A stretch of 64,000 bases of DNA from Plantago major (GCA_026545765.1 CM048844.1:59616932-59680931); one strand, 5' to 3'. Positions 1 through 12,342 are shown, counted from the stretch's first letter. Made by a program: numbers and translations. The notes: generated by a model from the sequence alone, not told the origin.

Positions 1-2924
1 GCTCAAGAAGACATCAAGAAAACGGCATTCTTTGCGGCCGGAGGAGTCTATTGCTTCAAAGTCATGCCCTTTGGCCTCAAGAATCCAGGAGCTACTTACC
101 AACGGCTGGTAAATAAGATGTTCAAGGAAGAATTGGGAAAAACCATGGAAGTCTATGTGGATGACATGCTTGTGAAAAGCAAGACTGAAGAGGAACACAT
201 CGAACACCTTAACAATTGTTTTTCTATTCTCCGGAAATACGGAATGAAGCTGAACCCTGAAAAGTGCACTTTTGGGGTGAAAGGAGGAAAATTCCTTGGT
301 TACATGGTCACAGAAAGAGGCATCAGTGCTAACCCAGAGAAAATAAAGGCAATCATAGATCTACCATGTACCAAGACCACAATGAAGTTCAGAAGCTTCT
401 AGGAAAGGTGATGGCATTGAGCCGTTTTATCTCAAGATCCGCCGAGAAGAACCTTCCCTTCTTTAAGATCTTACGAAAAGGAACTAAGTTCGAATGGACA
501 AAGGAGTGTGAAGAGGCCCTGGAAAACTTGAAAAAGTATCTCCTCTCGCCGCCCCTTTTGTCTAAACCCATGGAGGCTGAAACTCTTTACCTCTATTTGG
601 CCACCACTGATGAAGCAATGAGTTCTGTACTGGTACGGATACAAGACAACGAGCATTTACCAATTTACTACTTGAGCAAAGCCCTTGCTCTGAGGCCGAT
701 ATGTCAAGGTTGAAAAGCTTCGCCTTTGGTTTACCTTTGCACGGCGACTGAAGCCTTACTTCAAGTCGCATCGGATTGTGGTCCTTACAAATGAGCCACT
801 CAAACATGTCTTGGACAAACCGGATCAGTCAGGACGCCTGTCCAAATGGGCTATTGAGCTGAGTGAATATGATATTGGGTATCAAGCCCCATCTGCCAAG
901 AAAGCGCAAGTTCTGGCCGACTTCCTGGTAGACTATCCAGAGAAAGGAGAAGAAGAGAACGGAAACTCCCAGGAAAAGGCTAGCCATGTGGTGATAGCCC
1001 AAATCAAGGAATCAAGTGGAAAGAAAAAAGCAGAAGAGAGGCAAGACATCCACTTGTGACTAAGTATCACCAACCTATGGATGATTCACTGAGAGTAAGG
1101 CACATGTTTCTCTTGGACGAAGAACTCATTACCTCGACAACTGCATCTTCCGACAAGAAGCAGGAGGTTGAGAAAGCACTCACTCCCACTTCGGGAGGAA
1201 AGGAAAGAAACAAAGAATGTTGGACATTACAAGTGGACGGATCATCAACCGGACGGTTGGGAGGAATAGGAATTTTCCTTGAAAGTCCTGAAGGAGCCAA
1301 GCTAGAGTACGCCATCACCCTCAATTTTAAGGTGACGAACAACGAAGCCGAATATGAAGCACTTATCACCGGCCTAAGAATGGCGAAAGCCCTTCAGGTA
1401 AAAAGGATCAAAGCCTACACAGACTCATGGCTAAATAATCAGTTCTCCGGGTCCTTTACCACCAAAGGACCTAACATGATCAAATACTTGGAGCTCCTCA
1501 AGAAAGAGGTTGAGCACTTTGAAGAATTTACTCTTGACCAATTTCACAGAGAATGGAATGAAAAAGTCGACGCCCTCTCCAAGTACGCCTCAGCCTTAGG
1601 AGCTTTGGACACAAGAAGTGTCATCCTAATGACCTGCGCGGAATCCTCCCTGGCAAACCCCAACGGGCAGATGTTTCTCTTGAGCACCGAAAGAAATTGG
1701 ATGACTGATATATTCCGTTACCTCAAGGATGGTACTTTACCTGTGGATCCTAGAGAGGCCAGGAAGATTCAATGTCGAGCTAACAGATACTTTATTCTGG
1801 AAGAAGATCTCTACAAAAGATCCTACAGCGGAACTCACCTGAGGTGCCTAGATCCTCAAGAGGCGAAAACTGCGATGGAAGAAATCCACGCCGGAAGTTG
1901 TGGAAGTCATTCTGGAGGAAGAACTTTGGCGCAAAAGATCATGAGGCAAGGATACTATTGGCCAACTATTGACATTGATGCTGCCAACATCGCCCGCGCC
2001 TGTGAAGACTGCCAATACTATGCCAACATACCACACCGCCCGACCAACCCTATGATTCCGTCAATCATAGCATGCCCATTTGATCAATGGGGCATAGACA
2101 TAGTTGGTCCCTTTCCGCGAGGAACACATCAGAAGAAGTTCTTGATAGTGGCAGTGGAATACTTCACTAAGTGGGTCGAAGCTGAAGCAGTGTCAACCAT
2201 CACAGAAAGCAGGGTTCGGACATTCATATGGAAGAACATCATCTGCCGGTTTGGACTCCCACGAGTGCTAGTTTCGGACAATGGAGCACAATTTTCTGGG
2301 TCAAGACTGAAGGAGTGGCTTCAGTCCTTCAAAATAGAACAACGCTTTACTTCCGTTGGCCACCCCCAAGCCAATGGTCAGGTGGAAGCCACCAACAAGA
2401 CCATAGTCAAAATTTTGGAGAAAAGGTTGAGAACTTCCCAAGACAGTTGGGCGGATGATCTCGACGCGGTCCTTTGGGCGCATCGAACGACAGCCCGGAC
2501 TGCCACACAAGAAACACCTTTCTCCCTGGTCTATGGATCCGAGGCGGTCATCCCTTCGGAAACGGTGGTGGCAACCCAGAGAATCCAGCAATACAACCCA
2601 GTTGATAATGAGATCGCAAGGATCTTTGACCTTGAGCTCCTTGAAGACAAGCGCGATAAGGCATTGGCCAACATCCTCCGGTACCAAGCCATGACCGCTC
2701 GAGCCTACAATAAACGTGTCTTTCCCAAGGACATACAAGTTGGAGACTTAGTCCTCAGAAGAGCCGATATACTAAGTCATGTGGGGAAACTTAAGCCCAA
2801 GTGGGAAGGACCGTACAAAGTTACTGGGGCAAGAGTTAATGGAAGCTTTGAACTAGAAGATGAGCAAGGACGGGCCTTGAAGAAAACTTGGAATGCCAAG
2901 AATCTCCAAAAGTTTTACACTTAG
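1..2924 (+). pseudogene. pol: Gypsy-1 pol: RT, two RNase H domains, integrase (frameshifted)
   Basis: The polyprotein is already in RT frame at base 1. RT shows MPFGLKNPGATYQ and the catalytic YVDD (about 154-165), which copies element RNA into cDNA. The frame shifts near 365-380, near 690-710 and near 1056. The first RNase H and connection region runs to about 1050. From 1056 to 2924 one frame is open: a second RNase H (VDGSS, NNEAEYEAL and YTDS supply the acidic residues), an integrase zinc-binding region (H...H and CEDC near 2010), and an integrase core with D (IDIVGPF), D (SDNGAQF) and E (GQVEATNKT), ending in a C-terminal region with WEGPYKV. The 1056-2924 part has all catalytic residues I can check. 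The upstream shifts break the polyprotein. Confidence 0.9.
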
Positions 2925-5343
2925 AGGAGGAGTGTGGCAACGACTGTCACCTTCCTTTATCTTGTCGATCTGTTTTTTGCGTTTGTTTTTTGAAAAGGCC
3001 TCGAAACCCTCAAGTTGTAATTCGATTTCCGTCAAATCAATACAACTGTGATTTCATAAACATTGTTAATGATCATGTCCTTCGGATCTTATGATTCGAA
3101 CAGGCCATGAAGATATTTAACTACTCGATCCGAAACTAGATCATACACTGATCCGGATCGGATTAACACAATCAAACAGTATCCGACCTTGACAAAGGCA
3201 AAAACGCTTTTATTGAAACAGGAGTACAGAATTACAAAGTCAGGGTCCGAAGAGCCCTAATCGCGCTTACAGAAACAAGCTCCTATTCTATCTCTTTTCT
3301 ACTTCCACAATAAGCTTCTTAATTAACCACGGTCTACAACCAAGCCCGTCCGAGCACTATTAACTTTATCTCAGGCGCTCCGAAGGAAGAAGGAATTCCA
3401 CCATCCCAACTTTGATGCTTACTGACAAAGATTCCGAAGCCCCCTTCGGACGATCTAAAGACTAACAGCAGCCGGACGAGATAACTGAGGCCATTCAATG
3501 CTTCCGGAAAGGATACTTCATCACTTCCGAACGAAAGAGAGCTCCAAAGCAAGCAAGAAGCACTATAACAATCCGGATCGCCTCTTACCAAATACTACAA
3601 ATACATCCCAGATTCAGAGTATTTGGAAGGCGACCAACCCGGATAGTCGGATTAACCCAAGTCACTCCGGAGGCTCCCGTTGGTCCGAGTCCCAACAAGA
3701 CCGGCATTGTCAGGAACTCCGTCCCAGAATTGCAAGTCGCTCCCTCGAGCCTTCAATTCTGGCACACAGCCACCAACAAGGCCGAGCTGCTCGGACGAAA
3801 GACCATAGGTGTAAGACAAACGAGTCACCAGAAAGGTTACTTCCGGAAGTCCCCAATGATCCGACTCCAAACAAGCTCAGCACTGTCGGGACTCCTTTCC
3901 AGAATTGCAAGTAGCTCCCTCGAGCCTGCAATCCTGGAAACAAAGTCACCAATGTAACCGAATCGCTTTGGATACGTATCTTCAAGGACGAGCTGGAAGA
4001 CCTACTAAAAAGGATACATCCGGAGCTCCCTCAATCCGAGAAACGAACAACTAGACACAACAGGATTGGTAGAAAGCCTTCCAACATCTCGGGCGGTTTT
4101 TTACGACCGAACCACGAAATACTGGAAGGGATTCTACCAAACCAATTATGCCAACTTGTCGCCCCCCGGGCACATACCCAGAGCAGCATGCCTCGGATGC
4201 ATTGAGGTTCAAAAACAACTATTTGAAGATCCCCGAACCATCCAGCTAATCTACCTCTCCGGGGCTAAAAGTCACGAATATAGACCACAGCCCCGGAGAA
4301 AGAAGATTAGCCTGACGATCAGAGGAATTGACTGGCAAAGATTTCAAGTCTCACTCGGCACGGACCGTATCCTCGAAGATCCGAGGCGGGCTTTCCGAGC
4401 AATTTAATTTCCAAAACTCTCACCGTAAACCAACCCGGGTAGACTTCCGAAGCATCGGAGAAACCCTGGGGACAAGATCACACGCGAGAGTGATGGCATA
4501 AACATGCTCACCAGCCGCTCGGACCCGAGCTCCGGACCCTTGGCTACTATAAAAGGGAGAATTATCCTAAAGAAAAGCCGTACAAACCAGGAGTATATAT
4601 AGAAAGAGAGGATCAATCAGAAGCGGACACGTGTCCCATATTCGCCGGAAATGGGCTTGGGCCGAACATGGGCCTGACTCTTCGCCTTCCATTGGCCCAA
4701 CCCAATAATCCATCCATACGGTCGGTCATATTGACTAAGTTACTCACTCGGACGTATCAAGCCCGGGGCTGACATAACAACCTCCGAAGCAACTGTGATT
4801 CGTATAGAGTCACCCTATACTTCACGATGATCATCTTTTCATTATCTCACAAGTCTGAAAGACTCGGGATGACTCACCAAGTCAACGTCCGAATCGCCAC
4901 TACTTATCACGATACGAGGAAATTCTCTTTCTCGCAAGCCTTGTCACTCTAAGACATGGCTCCGAACCGTTCGTGATCCGGCTTATTTCTATTAAAGAGT
5001 CCGATTCGGATGGGTACAATGGTTGATCGTCCCGCAGGAGAATTTGCATCAGGCAAATTAACGTTCTGGCGGTTTGAATCTCAAGGGTCCGAACCCATTA
5101 TCCGAATTTACGAGAGTTGGTGAGTTACTACGCAAATACGAAATTAAAACGCGCAAGAATGAAAACAGCAACATTAGCATTCCGGTGACAAAAATAGTTC
5201 CGAGCCACCAAGGGGCCCGAACCAACAACATTCAACAAAGACAAGTATATGTTTAGCCAACAAAAGATGATGAGCAAAAAGGACAACATTGTTTTTAGGC
5301 CCGGAGGCACCCTACTACAAAAAACCCGGGGCATACCCCGTCT
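2925..5343. other. Gypsy-1 spacer between convergent pol and antisense gene
   Basis: No convincing gene here. Short open frames such as 4066-4407 (+) lack any recognisable domain. The stretch is the common 3' side of pol (+) and of the antisense gene (-), so it should hold the polyadenylation signals of the latter. It is rich in the words TCCGA and TCGGA and contains a diverged tandem duplication (separate entry). Such long 3' spacers with amplified repeats are typical of Tat/Retand elements. Confidence 0.6.
3659..3957 (+). repeat. Diverged tandem duplication in Gypsy-1 spacer
   Basis: The block around AGAATTGCAAGT followed by GCTCCCTCGAGCC occurs at 3726 and again at 3901, 175 bp apart. The preceding blocks (GTCAC, CCGGA, CCCAA) align in the same order. 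A third start of the unit (GTCACCAATG) is visible at 3945. Confidence 0.65.
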
Positions 5344-8300
5344 TCACTGCCTTCGCCGCTCGGACGAACTAGGTTGAGACCGAGAGGGGCCCCCAATATC
5401 CTTCTCCGGAGGCGCTTGACCTTGCTGTTGGGCTGCCTGGGCTAACCTCCATTCTCTCCGAGCCTCAACCTCTTTCAGGAAGGCCGGACACTGCTCCATC
5501 AAGTCTAGGTCGTGATCAAAGCCATGGACAGGCCCAGGCAGAGTCAGCCAGTCTCGGTTGTGTTCCAAGTGATCCTCCAAAGGAACGAAAACACTGGACA
5601 TAAGCACCCGAGGGACGAAGGATGGGAGATACGGACCGCCATGGTTGTACTTCTTGCCCTCCGACTCGTCGTAGACCAGCTCCACAAATTCACACTTAAG
5701 CAGGTCTTCGTCCAAGACACCCTCCGGAGCAAAGTCCGAGCCATCTCCATTCTTAAAGGCGGACACTCCCTCAGCCTCCAAGTTGCAGTCATCCGGTATC
5801 CAACCCTTCCTCCGGCACTGGTCCACAGCTGCATCAAACCCATCTTGGCGGGCCTCGTCATACTTTGACTCGAACAAAAACTTGCAGGAGTCCGAATCAA
5901 GGAAATCTTGGGCGACTTGTCGGACCCCAAGCTCCTTCAAGACATCTTATCTTTGAAAGTCCGAGAGACACCCACGAACTCGTCCAAACTATCTTGGTGC
6001 ACTTTCAAGTCAGTCTCCAAAGATCGAATGGCACTTTTCATCTTGGCCGTCTCCGACTCGGCCTCCTGTTTAGCAGCTATGGCCTTCTTTAGGCGCTCCG
6101 AAGTGCTGTTCAACCGGGACGCTTCAATCGCCCGGGCAGCCTCAGCCTTGGCCAAATCCTCTTCTAGGGTAGCCCTCCGAGCAGCTACCAAGGAGCATGC
6201 TTCCACGGCAGCAGCAAGCTAAAAACAAAAATGAAACATCGGAAGTGTTAGATACCTCCGAACCACAAGAAGATGTAAAACCAACGGAAAATTTAAACTC
6301 ACTTTGCGCTGAGCGGCAGTTAACTCCGAAATCCGTTCCAACTCCGAGGCAGCAACCAACCGAGCAACTTCAGCATCCGAATCCAGCTCGGGCGCCTCGC
6401 TCATCTTTCCCTTGCCTTTCTTGGCGGGAGGATTCGGACCTTCGGAGGAGCACTTTTTTGCAGCCGCAGCGCTCGATCCGCTTGCGGGAGGATCTCGGGA
6501 CACGGATCTTGGAGGCCTCTTCGAGCCCTTAGATCCGACCACCTTACCCTTGTCCGGAGTAGGGATAGTTTGGGCCTCTTCGCCCGCAGCAGCTCTCCGA
6601 GATTCCTCCACTCGGAACACGGCAGCATTTCTTGGCTCGTCCATCGGGAGTACGGTGGAAGTCTTGATAATCTGGGTCCGGGAACCCTCTGCCAACTCCT
6701 TCCGCTGCGCAGCATTTTGTTGACGCTTCAACTCCCGCATGGTCGACATCGTATACTCGAACCAAAAAGCTGCACATCCGAATCACAATGAGTTTCAAAT
6801 TACAAAAGAACCTACAAATGGTAACTACATAGTCGACAAACCGAATCGGACAACCAACCAGAGGAAGAGAGAAACCACTTACTCAAATCCTCCATATTGT
6901 CACAAAAACTTGGCTCGGACAAACCGGCCAAGTAAGGAAGAGGCTGACATATCAGCCCTCGGAAGAAGTACTTTTCCGGCTCTTGACTCCGATGAAGCGC
7001 TTGCATCCACAAAGGGATGTTCCGTGCCGGTGGCTTCCAATCTAGCAGCTTGCCTCGGAAGAATTTCCTCTCAAAATGCCACTGGGGCCTCTCCGCTTCG
7101 GATTGCCCGGGCTTCAGAGCCGGACGGACAAAAATGTACCTCTTGAACCATTGGATTCCCAACGAGGACAGGGGGTCAACAAAAAACGTGTACGCCTGGC
7201 GACAAACGAACGTATAGAACCATGTGTTCCTATTACTTACACTTATGTTGAATAATTTACGAAAATTATCGAATGTGACCGGGATGCCTTTATATTTACA
7301 TAAGACCCCGAAGCACATCAGATTTCCGAGGGAGTTAGGGATGATCTGGTGCGGACTCAACCCCATACTGTTCAAAATCTCCAGAAACTCGGACGATACG
7401 GGTAGCCGCCACCCGCAATGGAGACTTATCTCATAGACACACATGTATCCCGGAGGCGGATTGTAGAACGCATGAGATTCGTCTGGGACGAGAATCTCCA
7501 CACACTCCGGGATCTCATATCTCCTCCGGAGCTCATCCACTTCATCGGCTCGGATGGTTGAGGCACAGGTAGGCAAAGTACTGTCTTCATTCAACTCGCC
7601 CTCCGGATCGGGATGAGTGACCTCGTCTTTAGACCGAGGGAACTTTACTTGGAATACGTCCTCACCCTTCCTCAGCCTCTCCGGACGCTCTTCCTCAGCC
7701 ATCTGCCGACTCGGCCCTGCTTGCCCAGCAGATTCCACACGGAGCATATGAGCGGATGGCTCTACACCTTCCTCCTCTTCGGAACCAGAATCTTGGGCCC
7801 GCACACCTCCTTCTGCCTCATCTTCCTCGGATGAGGACGCTAACTCTACGACAGTCCGAAGAGGCGCAGCGACATGCACACGATCCTCCTCACCCTCTTC
7901 GAAGATGCTCAAATTGGGAGGTGCTTCCGAGGTATCATGAACTTCCTCGATGATCGGCGCCTGCGGATCCGGAACGAACGGGACTCGATTAGGATTACTC
8001 CTAAAATTATAACCAAGGTTGCGAATTAAAGATCGGATCTCTACCGGAAGTTCGGATTCTTGGCGGCCAGGCGAGTTCCTAGAACTCGCGAACTTGTTTC
8101 TTGAGCCGCTACAATAACCTGCACATGGGACACTCGCAGGTAATCCCGACGCCTCGGAGGACCTGGATCTGGAACAACTAACCGAAGTAAGGAACTTACC
8201 TCGGGCTCTTCCCGGCTCGGATGGGGCGCTTGTTCCACCTCCAGTACTTCGTCATCATCTACGATCTCAATCTCCTCGGAGCTATCGGTTAAGGATATCG

Positions 8301-8355
8301 CTTTGGAGTCATATCCCTCAGCCTCGGATCGATTTTGGCTATCACTCTCGGACAT
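5344..8355 (-). pseudogene. Gypsy-1 antisense gene (aORF), spliced, one frameshift
   Basis: Protein gene of unknown function on the strand opposite to pol, of the type annotated as 'putative gypsy type transposon' protein. The start chosen is ATG at 8355 (MSESDSQ). Exons read by eye: 8355-8200; about 7960-6883; 6769-6303; 6218-5344. Introns have GTAAGT or GTGAGT donors and GCAG or TTAG acceptors, and phases fit; the first intron's acceptor is the least certain. The N-terminus is acidic and Ser/Glu-rich. A globular domain follows in exon 2 (about 7500-6900; motifs VYEISLHCGW, KRYIFVRP). Exon 3 is basic and low-complexity, and exon 4 starts with an Ala/Glu/Lys coiled coil. A 1-nt loss near 5938 shifts the frame; the tail 5940-5344 stays open to a stop. 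Total about 850 residues. Confidence 0.7.
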
Positions 8356-8772
8356 CCTAAGGAAAGGAGAAAGCAATTTCGTAAGCTTTAAGATGGCAGT
8401 CCGAGAGGTCGTTTATGTATATTAAAATGGTGGGTTATAGCCACTACCGGCTTTCCCAGCGGTTAGTTCGAAGTCGATGCGATGCCGATTCGGCGTTAGT
8501 CAACATTGAGAACGTATGGAGTATTAAAACTATAATACACATCATAAGCATACATCCGAGCAACTAGAAGATGAAAGACAATGCAGACAAATGATAAGAC
8601 GAGACAAGTAAACTTACTTGGACTCGGATGATTAGATGGAAATGCCTTGGCTTCGTACGCGATCTCGTGCTTCGGATCTCGTCGCTTCGCGGATTCGATG
8701 AGTCGCTTCGGATATACTCAGAATGCGAAAATTCTCTCTCTAAACGGTGAGCAAATGAACCGGCCAACCCCT

Positions 8773-8782
8773 CTATTTATAG
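8773..8782 (-). promoter_or_regulatory. TATA box of the Gypsy-1 antisense gene
   Basis: The minus strand reads CTATAAATAG, a strong plant TATA box, about 420 bp upstream of the antisense ATG at 8355. It sits in a short palindrome (CCCTCTA...TAGAGGG). A possible 5'-UTR intron donor (AAGTAAGT) lies near 8615. This is outside the LTR, so the antisense gene appears to have its own promoter. Confidence 0.55.
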
Positions 8783-9400
8783 AGGGCCATATTGGGAACT
8801 CCAACCGTCACGATTTTTCGGGATTAAATCTCAATCGTAGATCAAAAATCATCCAACGGCATAGTACAATTATACCAAGTGAAATGACGAATTGGTACAA
8901 CAAATTTATCTCGCGAATAGACAAATACAACAACTATCCCACTCTCAGGCGGCAGACAACACGAGAGTTCTGCATTATCATCTTCTCGGACGCCTAGCGG
9001 CTTATCAGTCCAACAAAACTTGTCCACACAAGGAACCTCGTTTACTCGAGCGATTACACTTCGGACCTCCACTTGACCACAGAGGTTGGTTCGGACGGGA
9101 CACGCACCTACGGTCCGCCACCGTAGCTCATCAAAGGTACACTACCGATGTTCGGAGCCTAAACTTAGTCTCGATTACAAATACCCTTTTTTCTTTTTTC
9201 TTCATGTTGCCCTTGGACCCAAATTTCGGATGGCAACGATGTTTTAGAAAAAGAAAAGGGGAGAGAGACTAAGTCGATCAACCTACAATCGATTTACACC
9301 TTTTTTCAACTCGTTTAGGCGGATTGGACTGAAGAACGGATCCTTCTTCAACAGCTTCCCAAGCCAATAGTTCCACAACTATCTTCTACTAAGATACTTG

Positions 9401-9417
9401 GAAACTAAGGGGACATA
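9401..9417 (+). other. Gypsy-1 polypurine tract
   Basis: The purine-rich stretch GAAACTAAGGGGACATA abuts the TG that opens the 3' LTR and fits the plus-strand priming site. A longer purine run at 9243-9271 is an alternative but is not next to a TG start. Confidence 0.55.
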
Positions 9418-10344
9418 TGTTGATACGGAAATATGTCCAATCCATCATAAAGGACCTAGGAACGAATCCTAAGGCATCCCAAGTCATCCAATGGATCCGA
9501 GACACTTTGGTCCGAGCCAACGGTCCGATCCGGGCAGACCAACCATGGTCCGACCCACATTGAAAGAAAGGGACGAAGGATTTGGACCTCTGACCCGGAA
9601 CCATAGGTCCGACCCACCTTGGTCCGAGCCTTTCTGGGAAAGGAGCATAGTGCTAAGTCAGTACCCTCTCCGACCCAAGGACTCCGATCCGGATGTCAAC
9701 TCGGATCCAGCATGACCATCTCATAAAGCAACCAAGCAAATGGGCACCAAAGAGTGAGATGTCCGAACCCAGGAGCTCCGAATCGGAAGAGTTGGACAGG
9801 CAGGAGAACTTCCTCAGCTGACAACCAAATATGGTCCGGACCCATCTCTCCGAACCTGGGAACTCGGCAGAACTAGTCACATCCTCAAGAACTCTCCCAA
9901 TAATGACCAAACTACCCCTAAAGCCCAAGATGGCATGGGCTAAAGCTTCATTATTGGGCTATGGGCCTCATATTAGCATTGGTGGCTCAATCGTAGCCTT
10001 ACACGTGGCGAATCCTAGCAAGGCCTTCCATTTTGATGATAGCCAATAAATAAGGCACACATCCCCACAAGTAAGTGATCCAACAAGTCACCTCACGACC
10101 TCAATCCCGAATATTATACAGAGTTGATCTTCAGTCACTCTCGAGTAAAGTCTCATCCCGGTTTGACACTTAAGCAAACCTGGCACTAACCCCCCCCCCC
10201 TCACTCAAGTGTGCAGGTCCTTACCGAAGTAGTTGGTCGCTGGTTCTTACGCCTTGGTCCTTACCTAGCAAGGAGCTTCTTACCTTGGCACCCATTAGTG
10301 GAGTTGAAATAAATCTAAGTAGTTGGGGAGTTACACCCCCAACA
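9418..10344 (+). repeat. Gypsy-1 3' LTR
   Basis: A 927-bp LTR by its ends: it opens TGTTG just after the purine tract and closes CAACA, where sequence changes abruptly into the Gypsy-2 antisense gene. A TATA-like AATAAATAAGG lies near 10043. U3 holds nine TCCGA/TCGGA words between 9490 and 9705. The 5' LTR is off-window, so the border rests on the inverted termini and the flank switch. Confidence 0.7.
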
Positions 10345-12342
10345 CATATAACGGGTCTTTGTCTGCTTTGGGTCAGCCTACCGGTATCTTGTTCGGCGAT
10401 GTGCCCTCAGTTCTTAGTGAGGCAAACTTGTCGCACATGAGGGGTCTCTATGGGATTCCAGAGAGTTCCGGGTCTCAACTTCCCTTGGCAGACCAGCGAG
10501 CAGATTGGGACATCCCGGGGATGGTGTGCTTGTATGAAGTTGCTTTCAAGATAGGGCTCTGACTTCCACTCCCCAAGTTTGTGGCTGACGTACTCAATTA
10601 TCTTCAGGTTGCACCTGGTCAGCTGATGCCCAATGCTTGGAGGGTCATTCTTGGGATGCAGGTGCTAAGTGAGGTCATGAATGTTCAGATGTCTGTCGAC
10701 ACCTTCTGCCACTTTTACACAGTGAAAGAAGTTTCATCGGACAGAGGTCGGGTTCAGACCAACTCGAGGCCATGTGTCGACGGTTCGGTCTATATTGGCA
10801 ATGCGTCTGACGAGCCAACCTGGAAGGATAGATATTTCCTGGTAAGTAGCGAGCATGTGTTTGATCCTGCGGATTTAGCGAGGGTTCCGACGTCGTGGAA
10901 GCCTATTGGTGAGTTTGATTTTCTTGCCTTTAGTGTGATAGCTTCATCTCTTCCTTGCACTTTTAATATTGGACTAAACTTTGAACACTCTTTCTTACAG
11001 GCGGTCATGTAAGGAAGGATATGCTAGATGATGGGGACATGGTGGTTAAAGCGATAAGAGATGTCCCTAGCATAACTAGATCGATCGCCCATCTCTTGAG
11101 TCCGACTACACTGAAGACATGTAGCATGTGGCGTGCCGTCATCCAGTCGTTTGGAGGTAACGGCCTTCTTAGATTCGTCATGTTGATATGAACCGTTTTG
11201 AGACAACATCGTTTTGATGACGCCTTTCTTTCATTCTATGTATGGACAGGCAATGGAGATGAGTATGCTGTCAGAGTAGCGAGGTCAACAAAAACGATGA
11301 AGTCGACCGCGGCTCCGATTGAGAAAGTAGACAACTTGTTGGGGCGGTATGCAAAAAAGCCGAGGCTTGATCCTCCATGGCCGGGGGCAGCTAGTGATTC
11401 GCCTGACAACCTATCGGGTGCTATGGCGGGCGGCCTTCCAGATACTCAGACAGATGCCTTGCTTGGTGTTCCACCAGGTAGCTCGGTTGGAGCCTTGCAA
11501 AGTCTTGCCAGGACTGCCTCTGTTCCGACCTTGGTCGGGACAGGTGTTAGCTCACCATCTATGGCGGCGCGTGGTGAAGTGGGTGACAGTCCTTCATCGA
11601 CTGTCAGCTTTGAGGTTGACGGAGCTACTCTCTCTTGTGAATTTGGCGCAATAACTTTGAGTTCTGGAAGGGTGTTGACGTTGAGCAACCTTGATCAGCT
11701 GGTGAGAGATGGAGTGACTCCTTTGACGGACTATGCTCTCGACCAAATTGTCAAGGTAGTCTCCGCTACCATCTAGCGTTTCCCTTTGTTGTTTATGTGC
11801 TTGGATCGAAGTATGAATTGTTGATGTCTGCCTTGTAGGCCTTGAGCGCTATAGGGTACATGGGCAAGGCCGTGCAGTTGCTGGAGGCGGAGTTAGCTTC
11901 TATTACGAGGAAGCATCGGATCAGTGAGCACTCTGTTGCGGTACTTAGGAGGGAGAAGGTCCGACTTGAGGGCGAAGCGTTACGCTATTGCCAAGGCAAG
12001 AATGAAGCACTTGAGGAGTTAGCTAAGGTCAGGGGGGAGATGGATGCGGCTGAGATTGAGGCGGTTAAGGCCGCTAAGCTTGAGATGGAACTGGCTTCCG
12101 CTATTAAGGAGAACAAAAAGGTGAAGGCGGAACTGCATGCGGTCAAGCAGAATGAAGACCATCAATTGATCTTGAATGAGCGGGCGTTCTGTTTGAAAGG
12201 CCATAGGTAGGGGGAGCTCGGAAGCTACTATCAAGAGAGGGTCACGATGTGTGAAATGTATCTGACTGAGCATGGGGTGGAGTTCCCGGGTCAGTCTGAT
12301 GGTTGCACGGAGGATTATGTTGATGGAGCTGGAACCATTTAG
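10345..12342 (+). pseudogene. Gypsy-2 antisense gene (aORF), 5'-truncated, spliced
   Basis: Counterpart of the Gypsy-1 antisense gene in the second element; function unknown. Its start is cut off by Gypsy-1. Exons: 10345-10908; 11001-11156; 11250-11755; 11839-12342. All introns are GT-AG, 83-93 bp, and the phases join without loss of frame. Exon 1 carries the 'putative gypsy type transposon' domain (VCLYEVAFK, LQVAPGQLMPNAW, WKDRYF); exon 4 is a coiled coil. Two in-frame stops damage it: TGA at 10560 inside the domain and TAG at 12208. The frame then runs to a TAG at 12340. The gene converges on Gypsy-2 integrase, the same layout as in Gypsy-1. Confidence 0.75.

Larger units (their letters stand above)
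1..10344 (+). mobile_element. Gypsy-1: Tat/Retand-like Ty3/gypsy retrotransposon, 3' part
   Basis: LTR retrotransposon whose 5' LTR, gag, protease and start of RT lie left of the window. Order seen: RT, RNase H, a second RNase H, integrase, a 2.4-kb spacer, a convergent antisense gene, a purine tract, and the 3' LTR ending at 10344. Two RNase H domains plus a large antisense ORF between integrase and 3' LTR are known marks of the Tat branch of plant Ty3/gypsy elements. It lies inside Gypsy-2: the sequence right of 10344 continues at once with the Gypsy-2 antisense gene, so 10345-10349 (CATAT) is the expected target duplication. Its partner is outside the window. Frameshifts in pol mean this copy is not autonomous. 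Confidence 0.85.

Noticed and set aside
4066..4407. 113-codon open frame in the Gypsy-1 spacer
   Set aside because: No domain, no homologous frame in Gypsy-2, and composition like the surrounding non-coding repeat.
6219..6749. Reading the Gypsy-1 antisense blocks as several separate genes
   Set aside because: Splice sites with matching phases join them, and Gypsy-2 has the same order of blocks.
9243..9271. Long purine run as the Gypsy-1 polypurine tract
   Set aside because: No TG...CA LTR start follows it directly; the shorter tract at 9401-9417 abuts TGTTG that pairs with CAACA at 10340-10344.
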